Positions 16,285 to 25,172 of a DNA stretch of 64,000 nt are shown here, piece after piece (position 1 is the first letter of the stretch; each line of letters begins with the position of its first letter). The notes under the pieces were generated by a model, which searched no databases, was not told where the DNA came from, and saw only the letters and a list, made by a program, of their open reading frames with translations. The stretch is from positions 37,771 to 101,770 of the forward strand of contig DATKNV010000131.1 of assembly GCA_035541215.1 (NCBI GenBank), read 5' to 3'. Position numbers and translations under genes: made by a program. The DNA comes from DASZHJ01 sp035541215. GTDB lineage: Bacteria > Pseudomonadota > Alphaproteobacteria > ATCC43930 > CGMCC-115725.

Positions 16285-18231
16285 ATGATCGCGCACGACG
16301 AGCTCTTTAGTCTCTTCTCGCGCCTCTACGACAGCGAGAAAGAGACCGAGATGTCCCTCGAGGACTATCTCAAGTCCTGTGCTCGCGAGCCCATGGCCTA
16401 TGCGAGCGCCGCCGAGCGCATGCTCGCGGCGATCGGCGAGCCGCAGCTCATCGACACGAGCCAGGATACGCGCCTGGGCCGCATCTTCATGAACCGCACG
16501 ATGCGGGTCTATCCGGCCTTCCAGGACTTCTACGGCATGGAGGAGACGATCGAGCGGATCGTCGGCTTCTTCCGCCATGCGGCGCAGGGCCTCGAGGAGA
16601 GGAAGCAGGTGCTCTACCTGCTGGGCCCTGTCGGCGGCGGCAAGTCCTCGCTCGCGGAGCGCCTCAAGCTCCTAATGGAGCGCATGCCGATCTACTTGCT
16701 CAAGGCCGGCAAGGAGATGAGCCCGGTCTTCGAAAGCCCGCTCGGCCTCTTCGATCCCGAGCGCATGGGCGAGGTCCTCGAGCGTCGCTACAAGATCCCG
16801 AAGCGCCGCCTCACCGGACTCGCCTCGCCCTGGGCGCTGAAGCGCCTCGACGAGTTCGGCGGCGATCTCTCGAAATTCTCGGTGGTGAAGCTGCACCCCT
16901 CGCGGCTCCGCCAGATCTGCGTCGCCAAGACCGAGCCCGGCGACGAGAACAACCAGGACATCTCGAGCCTCGTCGGCAAGGTCGACATAAGGAAGCTCGA
17001 GTTCTTCAGCCAGGCCGATCCAGACGCCTACGCCTTCTCCGGCGGCCTCAACCGCACGACGCAGGGCATCCTCGAATTCGTGGAGATGTTCAAGGCGCCG
17101 ATCAAGATGCTCCATCCGTTGCTGACGGCGACGCAGGAGAACAACTACATCGGCTCCGAGAACATCGGCGCGATCCCCTTCCAGGGCATCATCCTCGCGC
17201 ATTCCAACGAGGCGGAGTGGCAGAGCTTCAAGAACAACCGCAACAACGAGGCCTTCATCGACCGCATCTGCGTGATCAAGGTGCCGTACTGCCTGCGCGT
17301 CACCGAGGAGGCCAAGATCTATCAGAAGCTCCTCGCCGGCAGCGAGCTCGCTAGCGCCTCCTGCGCGCCGGGCACGCTCGAGATGCTCGCGAAGTTCTGC
17401 GTGCTCTCGCGCCTGAAGCCGCACGAGAACTCGAACCTTCATTCCAAGATGCGCGCCTATGACGGCGAGAGCCTCAAGGACAGCGATCCCCGCGCGCGCA
17501 CGGTGCAGGAATATCGCGACGCCGCGGGAGTCGACGAGGGTATGGACGGCCTCTCTACCCGCTTCGCCTTCAAGGCGCTCTCGAACACCTTCAACTTCGA
17601 CACGCAGGAGGTGGCGGCCGATCCCGTGCACCTCATGTACGTGATCGAGCAGGCCGTGCGACGCGAGCAGTTCCCGGAGGACAGCGAGAAGAAGTTACTG
17701 AGCTTCATCAAGGCGGAGCTCGCGCCCCGCTACGCCGAGTTCATCGGCAACGAGATCCAGAAGGCCTATCTCGAATCCTACGGGGATTACGGGCAGAACC
17801 TCTTCGACCGCTACGTGGCCTATGCCGACGCGTGGATCGAGGACCAGGACTACAAGGACCCCGACACCGGCCAGCTCATGGATCGCGAAATCCTGAACCA
17901 GGAGCTCTCGAAGATCGAGAAGCCCGCGGGCATCGCCAATCCCAAGGACTTCCGCAACGAGGTCGTGAAGTTCGCGCTCCGCGCGCGCGCGGCGAATGCA
18001 GGGAAGAACCCGTCCTGGACCTCCTACGAGAAGCTCCGCGAGGTGATCGAGAAGCGGATGTTCTCGCAGGTCGAGGATCTGCTGCCGGTCATCAGCTTCG
18101 GGAGCAAGAAGGACTCCGACACCGAGCAGAAGCACAACGATTTCGTGGAGCGCATGGTCACGCGGGGCTACACGCCGCGCCAGGTGCGCCGCCTCGTGGA
18201 ATGGTACATGCGGGTCAACAAGGCAGGGTGA
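16285..18231 (+). CDS. prkA: PrkA/YeaG family serine protein kinase (AAA domain)
   Basis: A 648-aa protein matching YeaG/PrkA along its length. The start IAHDELFSLFSRLYDSEKE agrees with the family N-terminus, and GAGGT precedes ATG 16285; a longer frame from 16204 is less likely. The AAA domain has Walker A GPVGGGKSS at about 117-125; the C-terminal kinase-like region follows (about 380-648; GMDGLSTRFAFKALSNTFNF, QMFSQVEDLLPVISF-like end). Family members are induced in stationary phase and nitrogen or carbon starvation and act with YeaH; an AAA protease activity has been argued for Bacillus PrkA. It heads the prkA-yeaH-spoVR operon. Confidence 0.95.
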   Translation: MIAHDELFSLFSRLYDSEKETEMSLEDYLKSCAREPMAYASAAERMLAAIGEPQLIDTSQDTRLGRIFMNRTMRVYPAFQDFYGMEETIERIVGFFRHAAQGLEERKQVLYLLGPVGGGKSSLAERLKLLMERMPIYLLKAGKEMSPVFESPLGLFDPERMGEVLERRYKIPKRRLTGLASPWALKRLDEFGGDLSKFSVVKLHPSRLRQICVAKTEPGDENNQDISSLVGKVDIRKLEFFSQADPDAYAFSGGLNRTTQGILEFVEMFKAPIKMLHPLLTATQENNYIGSENIGAIPFQGIILAHSNEAEWQSFKNNRNNEAFIDRICVIKVPYCLRVTEEAKIYQKLLAGSELASASCAPGTLEMLAKFCVLSRLKPHENSNLHSKMRAYDGESLKDSDPRARTVQEYRDAAGVDEGMDGLSTRFAFKALSNTFNFDTQEVAADPVHLMYVIEQAVRREQFPEDSEKKLLSFIKAELAPRYAEFIGNEIQKAYLESYGDYGQNLFDRYVAYADAWIEDQDYKDPDTGQLMDREILNQELSKIEKPAGIANPKDFRNEVVKFALRARAANAGKNPSWTSYEKLREVIEKRMFSQVEDLLPVISFGSKKDSDTEQKHNDFVERMVTRGYTPRQVRRLVEWYMRVNKAG

Positions 18232-18257
18232 GGTCGGAACCGAGGAGCAGGAGCGCC

Positions 18258-19553
18258 ATGAACATCATCGACCGCCGTCCCAATCCCAAGGGCAAGAGTC
18301 TCCCCAACCGGCAGCGTTTCCTCGAGCGTGCGAAGCACGAGATCAAGGACGCCATGACGGAGGCGCTGAAGCGCCGGAAGGTCGGGCAGAACGCCGACGG
18401 CGAGAAGGTGTCGATCCCCACGGACGGGATCGCGGAGCCGACCTTCCGCCGCGCGAGCCAGGGCGGGAGCCGCGACTACGTCGTGCCCGGCAACAAGGAG
18501 TTCGTGGTCGGCGACCGCATCAAGCGCCCACAGGGCGGCGAGGCCGCCGGCAAGGGCGAGGCGAGCCCCGAGGACGGCGGCGAGCGCGACAGCTTCGAGT
18601 TCGTGCTGACCAAGGACGAGTTCCTGAACCTCTTCTTCGACGACCTCGAGCTCCCGGACCTCGTCAAGACCAAGATCAACGACCAGGAGTCGGTCCAGCT
18701 CGTGCGCGCGGGCTATTCCGTGGTCGGCTGCCCCTCCGCGCTCAACGTGCGACGCACCATGCGCAACAGCCTCGCGCGGCGGATCTCGCTGAGCCGCCCC
18801 ACGCTCAAGGAGATCGCGGCGCTGGAGATGCAGGTACAGACCGCGCTCGATGCCGACGACGCCGAGGGCGCGGCGCAGAACCGGGCCGTGCTCGACATGG
18901 CGCTCCGCAAGAGCCGCCGCGTCCCCTACATCGACCCCGTCGACGTCCGCTACAACCGCTTCGAGCGCATCCCGAAGCCCAATACCCAGGCGGTCATGTT
19001 CTGCCTGATGGACGTCTCGGGCTCGATGACGGAGCAGATGAAGGACCTCGCCAAGCGCTTTTTCATGCTGCTGCACGTGTTCCTGACGCGGCGCTACAAG
19101 CACGTGGAGATCGTCTTCATCCGCCACACCTCGAGCGCGCAGGAGGTGGACGAGGACACCTTCTTCCACAGCCGCGAGACCGGCGGCACCATCGTCTCGA
19201 CCGCGCTCGACGAGATGATGCGGGTGGTGCGCGCGCGCTACAACCCCGAGACCTGGAACATCTACGCGGCGCAGGCCTCCGACGGCGACAACTACACCGA
19301 GGACAGCGACCGCTGCGCCTCGCTCATGGGCGAGCAGATCCTGCCGGTGAGCCAGTACTTCGCCTATATCGAGGTCGGCGCCGAGGCGACGCTCCGCCAC
19401 GGTTATCCCAGCGCGCCCACCGACCTGTGGCGGACCTACGACGCGCTCACGGCCGCCCACCCGAACTTCGCGATGCGCAAAGTCGCGGACCCCTCACAGA
19501 TCTTCCCGGTCTTTCACGATCTCTTCGCGAAGAACCGGGAGCGCGCGGCATGA
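18258..19553 (+). CDS. yeaH: YeaH/YhbH family protein (DUF444, VWA-like)
   Basis: A 431-aa DUF444 protein. Landmarks are IIDRRPNPKGKSLPNRQRFL at residues 2-21, a charged linker (about 75-115), and a von Willebrand A-like domain with FCLMDVSGSMTEQMKDLAKR (MIDAS-type DxSGS, about 250-269) and RHTSSAQEVDEDTFF. AGGAGCGCC precedes the ATG. It sits 26 bases after prkA and overlaps spoVR by four bases. In enterobacteria YeaG and YeaH work together in stress and nitrogen-starvation responses; the biochemical role is not settled. Confidence 0.94.
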   Translation: MNIIDRRPNPKGKSLPNRQRFLERAKHEIKDAMTEALKRRKVGQNADGEKVSIPTDGIAEPTFRRASQGGSRDYVVPGNKEFVVGDRIKRPQGGEAAGKGEASPEDGGERDSFEFVLTKDEFLNLFFDDLELPDLVKTKINDQESVQLVRAGYSVVGCPSALNVRRTMRNSLARRISLSRPTLKEIAALEMQVQTALDADDAEGAAQNRAVLDMALRKSRRVPYIDPVDVRYNRFERIPKPNTQAVMFCLMDVSGSMTEQMKDLAKRFFMLLHVFLTRRYKHVEIVFIRHTSSAQEVDEDTFFHSRETGGTIVSTALDEMMRVVRARYNPETWNIYAAQASDGDNYTEDSDRCASLMGEQILPVSQYFAYIEVGAEATLRHGYPSAPTDLWRTYDALTAAHPNFAMRKVADPSQIFPVFHDLFAKNRERAA

Positions 19554-21106
19554 GCGATATCCTCGCGCCTCCGGCGGCGGCGCGCCCGCTGTTCGAGGGC
19601 GCGGAGTGGGACTTCGACAAGATCCGCCGTGCGCACGACGCGATCGAGGAGATCGCGCTGAAGGAGCTCGGCCTCGACGTCTACCCCAACCAGATCGAGG
19701 TCATCACCTCCGAGCAGATGCTCGACGCCTATGCCTCCGTGGGCCTGCCGCTGATGTACCGGCACTGGAGCTTCGGCAAGCGGTTCGCGCGCGAGGAGGC
19801 GCTCTACCGCCACGGCCTCCAGGGCCTCGCTTACGAGATCGTCATCAACTCGAGCCCCTGCATCAGCTACGTCATGGAGGAGAACTCCATGGCGATGCAG
19901 ATGCTCGTGATCGCGCACGCGGCCTTCGGGCACAATCACTTCTTCAAGAACAACTACCTCTTCCGCCAGTGGACGGACGCCGAGGGCATCCTCGACTACC
20001 TCACCTTCGCGCGCGATTTCGTGGCGCGCGCAGAGGAGGCGCACGGGACGCGCGAGGTCGAGCGCGTGCTCGACGCCGCGCACGCGCTGATGAGCCACGG
20101 CGTCCACCGCTACGCGCGGCGGCCGAAGGCCAACCTCACGGAGGAGCGCCGCCGCGCCGAGGAGCGCCGGCTCCACGACGAGCGCAACTACGACGACCTC
20201 TGGGAGCGCGTGGTGCCGAAGCGCGGCCGGCCCGAGGGCGAGGAGACTGCCAAGGAGCGCGCCGAGCGCCACCGCAAGCTCGGCATCCCCGAGGAGAACC
20301 TGCTCTATTTCCTGGAGAAGCGCGCGCCCCGCCTCGAGGGCTGGCAGCGCGAGCTTCTGCGCATCACCCGGCACGTCAGCCAATATTTCTATCCGCAGAA
20401 GCAGACGCGGCTCATGAACGAGGGCTGCGCCACCTTCATCCATTACGAGATCATCAACCGCCTGCACGAGCGCGGCCTCATCGGCGACGGCGCTTTCCTC
20501 GAGGCGATGCACTCCCACACCAACGTAGTGCTGCAGCCGGAATTCGACGATCCCCGCTACAACGGCCTCAATCCCTACGCGCTGGGCTTCGCGATGATGC
20601 AGGACGTGAAGCGCATCTGCGCCAATCCCACGGACGAGGACCGCACCTGGTTCCCGGACATCGCGGGGAACGGCGATCCCTGGGGCACGCTGCGCCACGC
20701 CTGGGCCAATTACCGCGACGAGAGCTTCGTCCTCCAGTATCTGAGCCCGCGCGTCATCCGGTCCTTCCGCCTCTTCAAGGTGGTGGACCAGGCGAGCCAG
20801 GATGCGCTCGTGGTCGATGCGATCCACGACGAGCGCGGCTATCGCGAGCTCCGCAGCACGCTCGCCCGCCACTACGACCTCGCGCGGCAGGATCCGGACA
20901 TCCAGATCGTCGACGTCGACCTCGCGGGCGACCGGCGGCTGATCCTGCGCCACGCGGTGCACGACGGCGTGCTCCTGGACGAGCGCACCTGCAAGGCCGT
21001 GCTCGAGCATCTCTCGACGCTCTGGCACTACGGCGTCGCGCTCGAGGAGGCCGACGCCCAGACCGACAAGGTGCTGAAGACTCACGAGGTGGCGGCGCGC
21101 CACTGA
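19550..21106 (+). CDS. spoVR: SpoVR family protein (YcgB-like)
   Basis: A 518-aa SpoVR/YcgB protein starting in an ATGA overlap with yeaH. Conserved parts include DVYPNQIEVITSEQMLDAY (about 44-62), MYRHWSFGKRFAREE, VINSSPCISYVMEENSMAMQ, the HNHFFKNNYLF segment, MNEGCATFIHYEIINRL and NPYALGFAMMQDVKRI. The many conserved His, Glu and Cys residues suggest a metal site, though none is proven. The gene was first linked to Bacillus spore cortex formation, but in non-sporulating proteobacteria it travels with prkA and yeaH, as here. Confidence 0.95.
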   Translation: MSDILAPPAAARPLFEGAEWDFDKIRRAHDAIEEIALKELGLDVYPNQIEVITSEQMLDAYASVGLPLMYRHWSFGKRFAREEALYRHGLQGLAYEIVINSSPCISYVMEENSMAMQMLVIAHAAFGHNHFFKNNYLFRQWTDAEGILDYLTFARDFVARAEEAHGTREVERVLDAAHALMSHGVHRYARRPKANLTEERRRAEERRLHDERNYDDLWERVVPKRGRPEGEETAKERAERHRKLGIPEENLLYFLEKRAPRLEGWQRELLRITRHVSQYFYPQKQTRLMNEGCATFIHYEIINRLHERGLIGDGAFLEAMHSHTNVVLQPEFDDPRYNGLNPYALGFAMMQDVKRICANPTDEDRTWFPDIAGNGDPWGTLRHAWANYRDESFVLQYLSPRVIRSFRLFKVVDQASQDALVVDAIHDERGYRELRSTLARHYDLARQDPDIQIVDVDLAGDRRLILRHAVHDGVLLDERTCKAVLEHLSTLWHYGVALEEADAQTDKVLKTHEVAARH

Positions 21107-21110
21107 GGAC

Positions 21111-21764
21111 TCAGCTTACGATCGCGAAGCGCCGGTCGAGCCAGCGCCCCAGCAGCGAGAGCGCATAGCACGCGACGAAGTAGGCGAGCGCCAGGAAGGC
21201 CAGCAGCTCCAGCGGCTTCACCTCGCGCGCGTTGACCTCGAGAACGGCGCCGGTGAGCTCGGTCGCGCCGATCACCGAGGCGACCGAGGTGAATTTGATG
21301 AGCCGCACGAACTGATTGAAGAGCGCGGGGATCATCCGCCGGAGCGCCTGTGGCAGCACGACAAAGCGCATGACCTGCGGGGACGAGAGGCCGCTCGCAA
21401 GCCCCGCCTCGATCTGCCCCACGGGCACCGAGGCAAGGCCCGAGCGCAGGTCCTCGGCAATGTAGGCGGCGACGAAGACGATGAAGCCGATCACCGCCGA
21501 AGGCACCGGCCCAAGCCGCTCGCCGGTTAGCGCGGGAACGGCGAGATAGACGACCAGGAGAACTACCAGCAGCGGCGTGCCGCGGATGAGCTCGATGTAG
21601 AGCATCGCGGCCTGGCGTAGCACCGGAACGCGTCCCGCGCGGGCGAGCCCCAGCAGGAGCCCCACGATCGTGCCGCCGAGGATCGAGACCGCCGCGCTCT
21701 CCAAGGTCAGCACGAAGCCGTCCGCGAGGTAGGGCAGATTGCGCGCGACGACGAAGAAGTCCAT
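21111..21764 (-). CDS. Polar amino-acid ABC transporter permease (HisM/GlnP family)
   Basis: A 217-aa inner-membrane permease, the last gene of the leftward eight-gene operon. ATG 21764 gives the usual family N-terminus (MDFFVVARNLPYLADGFVLT); the frame opens earlier at 21806. Landmarks are YIELIRGTPLLVVLLVVYLA (about 66-85), AAYIAEDLRSGLASVPVGQ (about 110-128) and the EAA coupling loop EAGLASGLSSPQVMRFVVLP. It pairs with the second permease 10 bases upstream to form the heteromeric channel. Substrate is set by the binding protein of the same operon. Confidence 0.92.
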   Translation of the reverse strand: MDFFVVARNLPYLADGFVLTLESAAVSILGGTIVGLLLGLARAGRVPVLRQAAMLYIELIRGTPLLVVLLVVYLAVPALTGERLGPVPSAVIGFIVFVAAYIAEDLRSGLASVPVGQIEAGLASGLSSPQVMRFVVLPQALRRMIPALFNQFVRLIKFTSVASVIGATELTGAVLEVNAREVKPLELLAFLALAYFVACYALSLLGRWLDRRFAIVS

Positions 21765-21774
21765 GCGCGGCGCC

Positions 21775-22443
21775 TCAATACCGCATCGCGGGATCGACGA
21801 TCCCACCGCGGAACCCGCGCAGCGCCACGTGCGAGATCACCGTGATAATCATCAGATAGAGCACGGTCACGCCGATATAGGCCTCGAAGGCGCGGAAGGT
21901 ATCGCCCTCGATCTCGCCCGCGACGAATGTGAGCTCGCCCACGGATATGACGGAGGCGAGAGAGGAATCCTTGACGAGCTGTGAGAACAGGCCCGCCAGC
22001 GACGGCGCCACGATGCGGAGCGCCTGCGGGTAGATCACGAAGCGGACCGCTTGTGCCGGCGAGAGACCGCAGGCGAGCGCCGCCGCCCGCTGTCCCGCGG
22101 GCACGCTCTGGATGCCCGCGCGCACGATCTCCGCGACATAGGCGCCGGAGTAGAGGGAGAGGCCGAGCACCCCGCACCAAAAGGCTGGAAGGCGCAGCGC
22201 CGTCAAACCGAAATACCAGAAGTACATGTGCACGAGGAGCGGCACGTTGCGCGCGAGCTCCACATAGCCAGCCGCAGCGAGGCGCGGCAGTCGGCGCTCC
22301 CCTGCCTGCGCCGCGCCCGCGACGAGGCCCACCGCCATCGCCCCGGCGAGGCCCAGGAGCGAGAGCGCGAGGGTGAGTCCGAGCCCGCTCAGCAGCGCCT
22401 CGCGGTAGCGCCAGAGCACGCCCCAGTCGAAGACGTAGCTCAA
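21775..22443 (-). CDS. Polar amino-acid ABC transporter permease (HisQ/GltJ family)
   Basis: A 222-aa permease with about five membrane helices. The start is a TTG at 22443, seven bases after the binding-protein stop, with AAAGGGG upstream; the first residues (SYVFDWGVLWRYREALLSGL) fit family N-termini such as GltJ. Landmarks are YVELARNVPLLVHMYFWYFG, SGAYVAEIVRAGIQSVPAGQ and the coupling loop AAALACGLSPAQAVRFVIYP (about 120-139). The FDW/YR start and ELARN-x-PLL segment are reminiscent of glutamate/aspartate systems, which is suggestive only. Confidence 0.9.
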   Translation of the reverse strand: MSYVFDWGVLWRYREALLSGLGLTLALSLLGLAGAMAVGLVAGAAQAGERRLPRLAAAGYVELARNVPLLVHMYFWYFGLTALRLPAFWCGVLGLSLYSGAYVAEIVRAGIQSVPAGQRAAALACGLSPAQAVRFVIYPQALRIVAPSLAGLFSQLVKDSSLASVISVGELTFVAGEIEGDTFRAFEAYIGVTVLYLMIITVISHVALRGFRGGIVDPAMRY

Positions 22444-22450
22444 AGAGCGT

Positions 22451-23254
22451 CTACCCCTTTGGCCACATCTCGATCGGCACGTCCGGATCGACCTGGAACC
22501 AGGTGCGGTAGAGCTCGCGATAACGGCCGCTCGCCCAGAGGTCCTGCAGCACGCCGTTCACGAAGTCGCGGAGCTGCCAGTCGCCGTGGCGGAAGCCGAT
22601 GCCGAAGGGCTCGAGGCTGAACTTGTCGCCGACGACGTGGAAGCCCGGCGTCTCCCGGATGAAGCCGCGGAGGATGTCGTAGCTGCCGGTGAGGGCATCG
22701 GCGCGGCCTTGGCGCAGCGCGAGCCAGGCGCTGGTATAATCGCGGAAGGGCTGCACCGTCGCATTGGGCGCGAGCTTCGCGAGATTCTTCTCGAGGGTCG
22801 TCCCCTGCTGCACCGCCACGGTCTTGCCCGCGAGATCGCCGAGAGCCTTGATCGGGCTGTTCTCGGCGACCAGGAGCGCTTGCGCCCCGGTGTAATAGGT
22901 GATGCTGAAGTCGATGGCGCCCTCGCGCTCGCGGGTGTGCGTCATCGAGGCTGCGGAGAGGTCGACGTTGCCGCTCACGAGCAGCGGGATGCGCGTGGGC
23001 GAGGTCACCTTGACGAACTCGACCTCGACGCCGAGCGCCTTCGCTATCTCCCGCACGAGATCGACGTCGAAGCCCACGAGCTGATTCTTGTCGTCGACAA
23101 AGCCGAAAGGCGGCGTGTCGTACTTGACGCCGGCGATCAGCTTGTGTCGCGCCTTGATCGCATCGAGCGTGCCGTCGGCCCGTGCGGTGCCCCCAGCGAG
23201 CCCGGGCACAGCCACGATCAGCACTGCAACGAGCGCCTTCCATCCCTTTTTCAT
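22451..23254 (-). CDS. Amino-acid ABC substrate-binding protein, probably acidic amino-acid type (GltI-like)
   Basis: A 267-aa SBP_bac_3 protein with a Sec signal (MKKGWKALVAVLIVAVPGLA, cleavage near TARA at about 26). Ligand-region motifs are VKYDTPPFGFVDDKNQLVGFD (about 43-63), DLSAASMTHTREREGAIDFS (Arg that clamps the ligand carboxylate) and VQQGTTLEKNL. The GTT-x-E segment resembles the GTTSE of E. coli GltI, which binds glutamate and aspartate, so a dicarboxylic amino acid is a reasonable guess. GGGGAGGCGAGGG precedes the start. It lies between the ATPase and permease genes in one transcript with an aminotransferase and a hydratase-aldolase pair. Confidence 0.88.
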   Translation of the reverse strand: MKKGWKALVAVLIVAVPGLAGGTARADGTLDAIKARHKLIAGVKYDTPPFGFVDDKNQLVGFDVDLVREIAKALGVEVEFVKVTSPTRIPLLVSGNVDLSAASMTHTREREGAIDFSITYYTGAQALLVAENSPIKALGDLAGKTVAVQQGTTLEKNLAKLAPNATVQPFRDYTSAWLALRQGRADALTGSYDILRGFIRETPGFHVVGDKFSLEPFGIGFRHGDWQLRDFVNGVLQDLWASGRYRELYRTWFQVDPDVPIEMWPKG

Positions 23255-23275
23255 CCCTCGCCTCCCCTGACGCGG

Positions 23276-24016
23276 CTAATGCTTGATCAGCGTCATGAAC
23301 TCGCGCGTGCGCGGCTCGCGCGGCGCATCCATCACTTGCTCGGGCGGCCCCGCCTCGACGATCGCGCCGTGATCCATGAACACCACGCGGTCGGCGATGC
23401 GCTTGGCGAAATTCATCTCGTGCGTGACGATCGCCATGGTGATCCCCTCCTCCGCGAGCTCGCCGATGACGTCGAGGACCTCGCGGATCATCTCGGGATC
23501 GAGTGCGGAGGTGGGCTCGTCGAAGAGCAGGAGCCGCGGCTCCATCGCGAGCGCGCGCGCGATCGCAACGCGCTGCTGCTGGCCGCCGGAGAGCTGTGCG
23601 GGATATGCCTCCGCCTTGTCGGAGAGATGGACGCGCTCCAGGAGCCGACGCCCCAGCGCCTCCGCCTCGGCGCGAGGCAGGCCCCTGGCCTTCCGCGGCG
23701 CCAGGGTGACGTTCCCGAGCGCGGTCAGATGGGGATAGAGGTTGAAGCTCTGGAAGACCATGCCGATCTCGCCGCGGAGCCGCGTGAGGGCGCGGCTGTC
23801 GAGCTCCGCGACCTCCCGGCCGAGCACCCTGAGCGTTCCGCCGCCGATGGGCTCGAGCCCGTTGATGCAGCGGATGAGCGTGCTCTTGCCGGAGCCGCTG
23901 GGGCCGATGATCGCCACGCACTCGCCCTCCTCGATCGCGAGCGAGACCTGCCGCAGCACCTCGAGCGGTCCGAACCGCTTCTCCACCCGATCGAATACGA
24001 CGGCCGCCTCAGCCAC
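23276..24016 (-). CDS. Amino-acid ABC transporter ATPase (GlnQ/GltL family)
   Basis: A 246-aa ATPase with Walker A GPSGSGKST (about 38-46), Q-loop GMVFQSFNLYPHLTALGNVT, signature LSGGQQQRVAIARALAMEP, Walker B LLFDEPTSALDPEM and the switch His in IVTHEMNFAKRIADRVVFMD. The GTG at 24016 overlaps the aminotransferase stop by eight bases, and the next residues AEAAVVFDRVEKRFG fit the family start; an upstream ATG at 24064 would add unrelated residues. It powers the two permeases encoded downstream. The overlap with the aminotransferase gene ties import to deamination of the same compound. Confidence 0.92.
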   Translation of the reverse strand: MAEAAVVFDRVEKRFGPLEVLRQVSLAIEEGECVAIIGPSGSGKSTLIRCINGLEPIGGGTLRVLGREVAELDSRALTRLRGEIGMVFQSFNLYPHLTALGNVTLAPRKARGLPRAEAEALGRRLLERVHLSDKAEAYPAQLSGGQQQRVAIARALAMEPRLLLFDEPTSALDPEMIREVLDVIGELAEEGITMAIVTHEMNFAKRIADRVVFMDHGAIVEAGPPEQVMDAPREPRTREFMTLIKH

Positions 24017-25172
24017 GGTAATGCCGCTCGAGGCGCCGGAGTGCCTCCTCCAGCACTTCGTCATCGCAGGCGAGCGATATCCTGAGATGGCCGCGGCCGG
24101 CCTCGCCGAAGGCGCTCCCCGGCAGCACCGCGATCGCGAGCCGCTCGAGCCACTCTGCCGCCACCGCCTTGTCGTCGCCGGGCACCTTCGGGAAGAGATA
24201 GAAGGATGCCGGCGGCCGCGTGCAGGAGAAGCCCGGCAGAGCGTCGAGCACCGCCGCCGCGCGGTCGCGTCGGCGCCGGAAGCGCTCGCGGTAGCCGTCG
24301 ATCACGAATTCCGGCAGCGCCAGGGCCGCAAGCGCGCCGGCCTGCAGGAAGGGCGGCACGCAGTAGATCGAGTGCTGCACCACCTTGAGTGCGGCCTTGA
24401 CCGCGGCCTCGGGTGCCGCGAGATAGCCGATGCGCCAGCCGGTCATGCCGTAGGTCTTCGAGAGGCTGTCCGCGACGAGACAGCGCCCCTGCGCTCCCGG
24501 CAGTGCCTGCAGGAAGGCGAAGGCGCCGGGCTCATAGGTGAGATCGGCGTAGACCTGGTCGAAGAGCAGCCAGAGATCGTGGCGCTCCGCGAGCGCCACC
24601 AGCGCTGCGAGCTCCTCGCGCGTGAAGACGCGCCCCGTCGGATTGGCGGGCGAGTTCACGACGATCATGCGCGTGCGCGGCGTCACCGCCGCCGCGAGCA
24701 TGCCGGGATCGAGCCGGTCGAGGGCGGGAACGCGCACGGGCACGCCCCCGGCGAGCCGAACGCCCGGCCCGTAGCTCACCCAGCAGGGATCGAGCAGCAG
24801 CACCTCGTCGCCGGATTCGAGCGCTACCATGAAGGCCGCGAAGACCGCGAATTTGCCGCCGGGCGTCACGAGTATCTCGCTCGCATCGTAGGCGATGCCT
24901 GCGCGCCCTGAGAGTCGCCTTGCGATCGCCGCGCGAAGGGCCGGAGTTCCCGCCGCGGGCCCGTAATGCGTCTCGCCCGCGAGCATCGCGCGATGCGCGG
25001 CCGCCACGATCTGCGGATGCGTCTCGAGATTGGGATCGCCGCTCGCGAGCGGCAGTATCTCGCGCCCCGCGACTTGCGCCTGGCGGATGCGCTCGGACAT
25101 TTCCACCGTCGCCGAAGGAGCGACGCTCGCGACGCGCTCGGCGAGCCGCGGCATCCGCGCTGCCGCCGTCAT
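24009..25172 (-). CDS. Class I/II pyridoxal-phosphate aminotransferase
   Basis: A 387-aa fold-type I aminotransferase, aspartate-aminotransferase-like. PLP contacts are visible: ASGDPNLETHP near residue 43, TPGGKFAVFAAFM (phosphate-binding region), NSPANPTGRVF, LLFDQVYADLTYE (Asp and Tyr of the PLP ring site), and the lysine motif DSLSKTYGMTGWRIGYL at about 233-249. The conserved C-terminal Arg for the substrate carboxylate lies in GHLRISLAC. ATG 25172 sits in an ATGA overlap with the TetR gene; the longer frame to 25613 is antisense noise. It should convert an imported amino acid into its 2-oxo acid. The exact substrate is unknown. Confidence 0.9.
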   Translation of the reverse strand: MTAAARMPRLAERVASVAPSATVEMSERIRQAQVAGREILPLASGDPNLETHPQIVAAAHRAMLAGETHYGPAAGTPALRAAIARRLSGRAGIAYDASEILVTPGGKFAVFAAFMVALESGDEVLLLDPCWVSYGPGVRLAGGVPVRVPALDRLDPGMLAAAVTPRTRMIVVNSPANPTGRVFTREELAALVALAERHDLWLLFDQVYADLTYEPGAFAFLQALPGAQGRCLVADSLSKTYGMTGWRIGYLAAPEAAVKAALKVVQHSIYCVPPFLQAGALAALALPEFVIDGYRERFRRRRDRAAAVLDALPGFSCTRPPASFYLFPKVPGDDKAVAAEWLERLAIAVLPGSAFGEAGRGHLRISLACDDEVLEEALRRLERHYRG

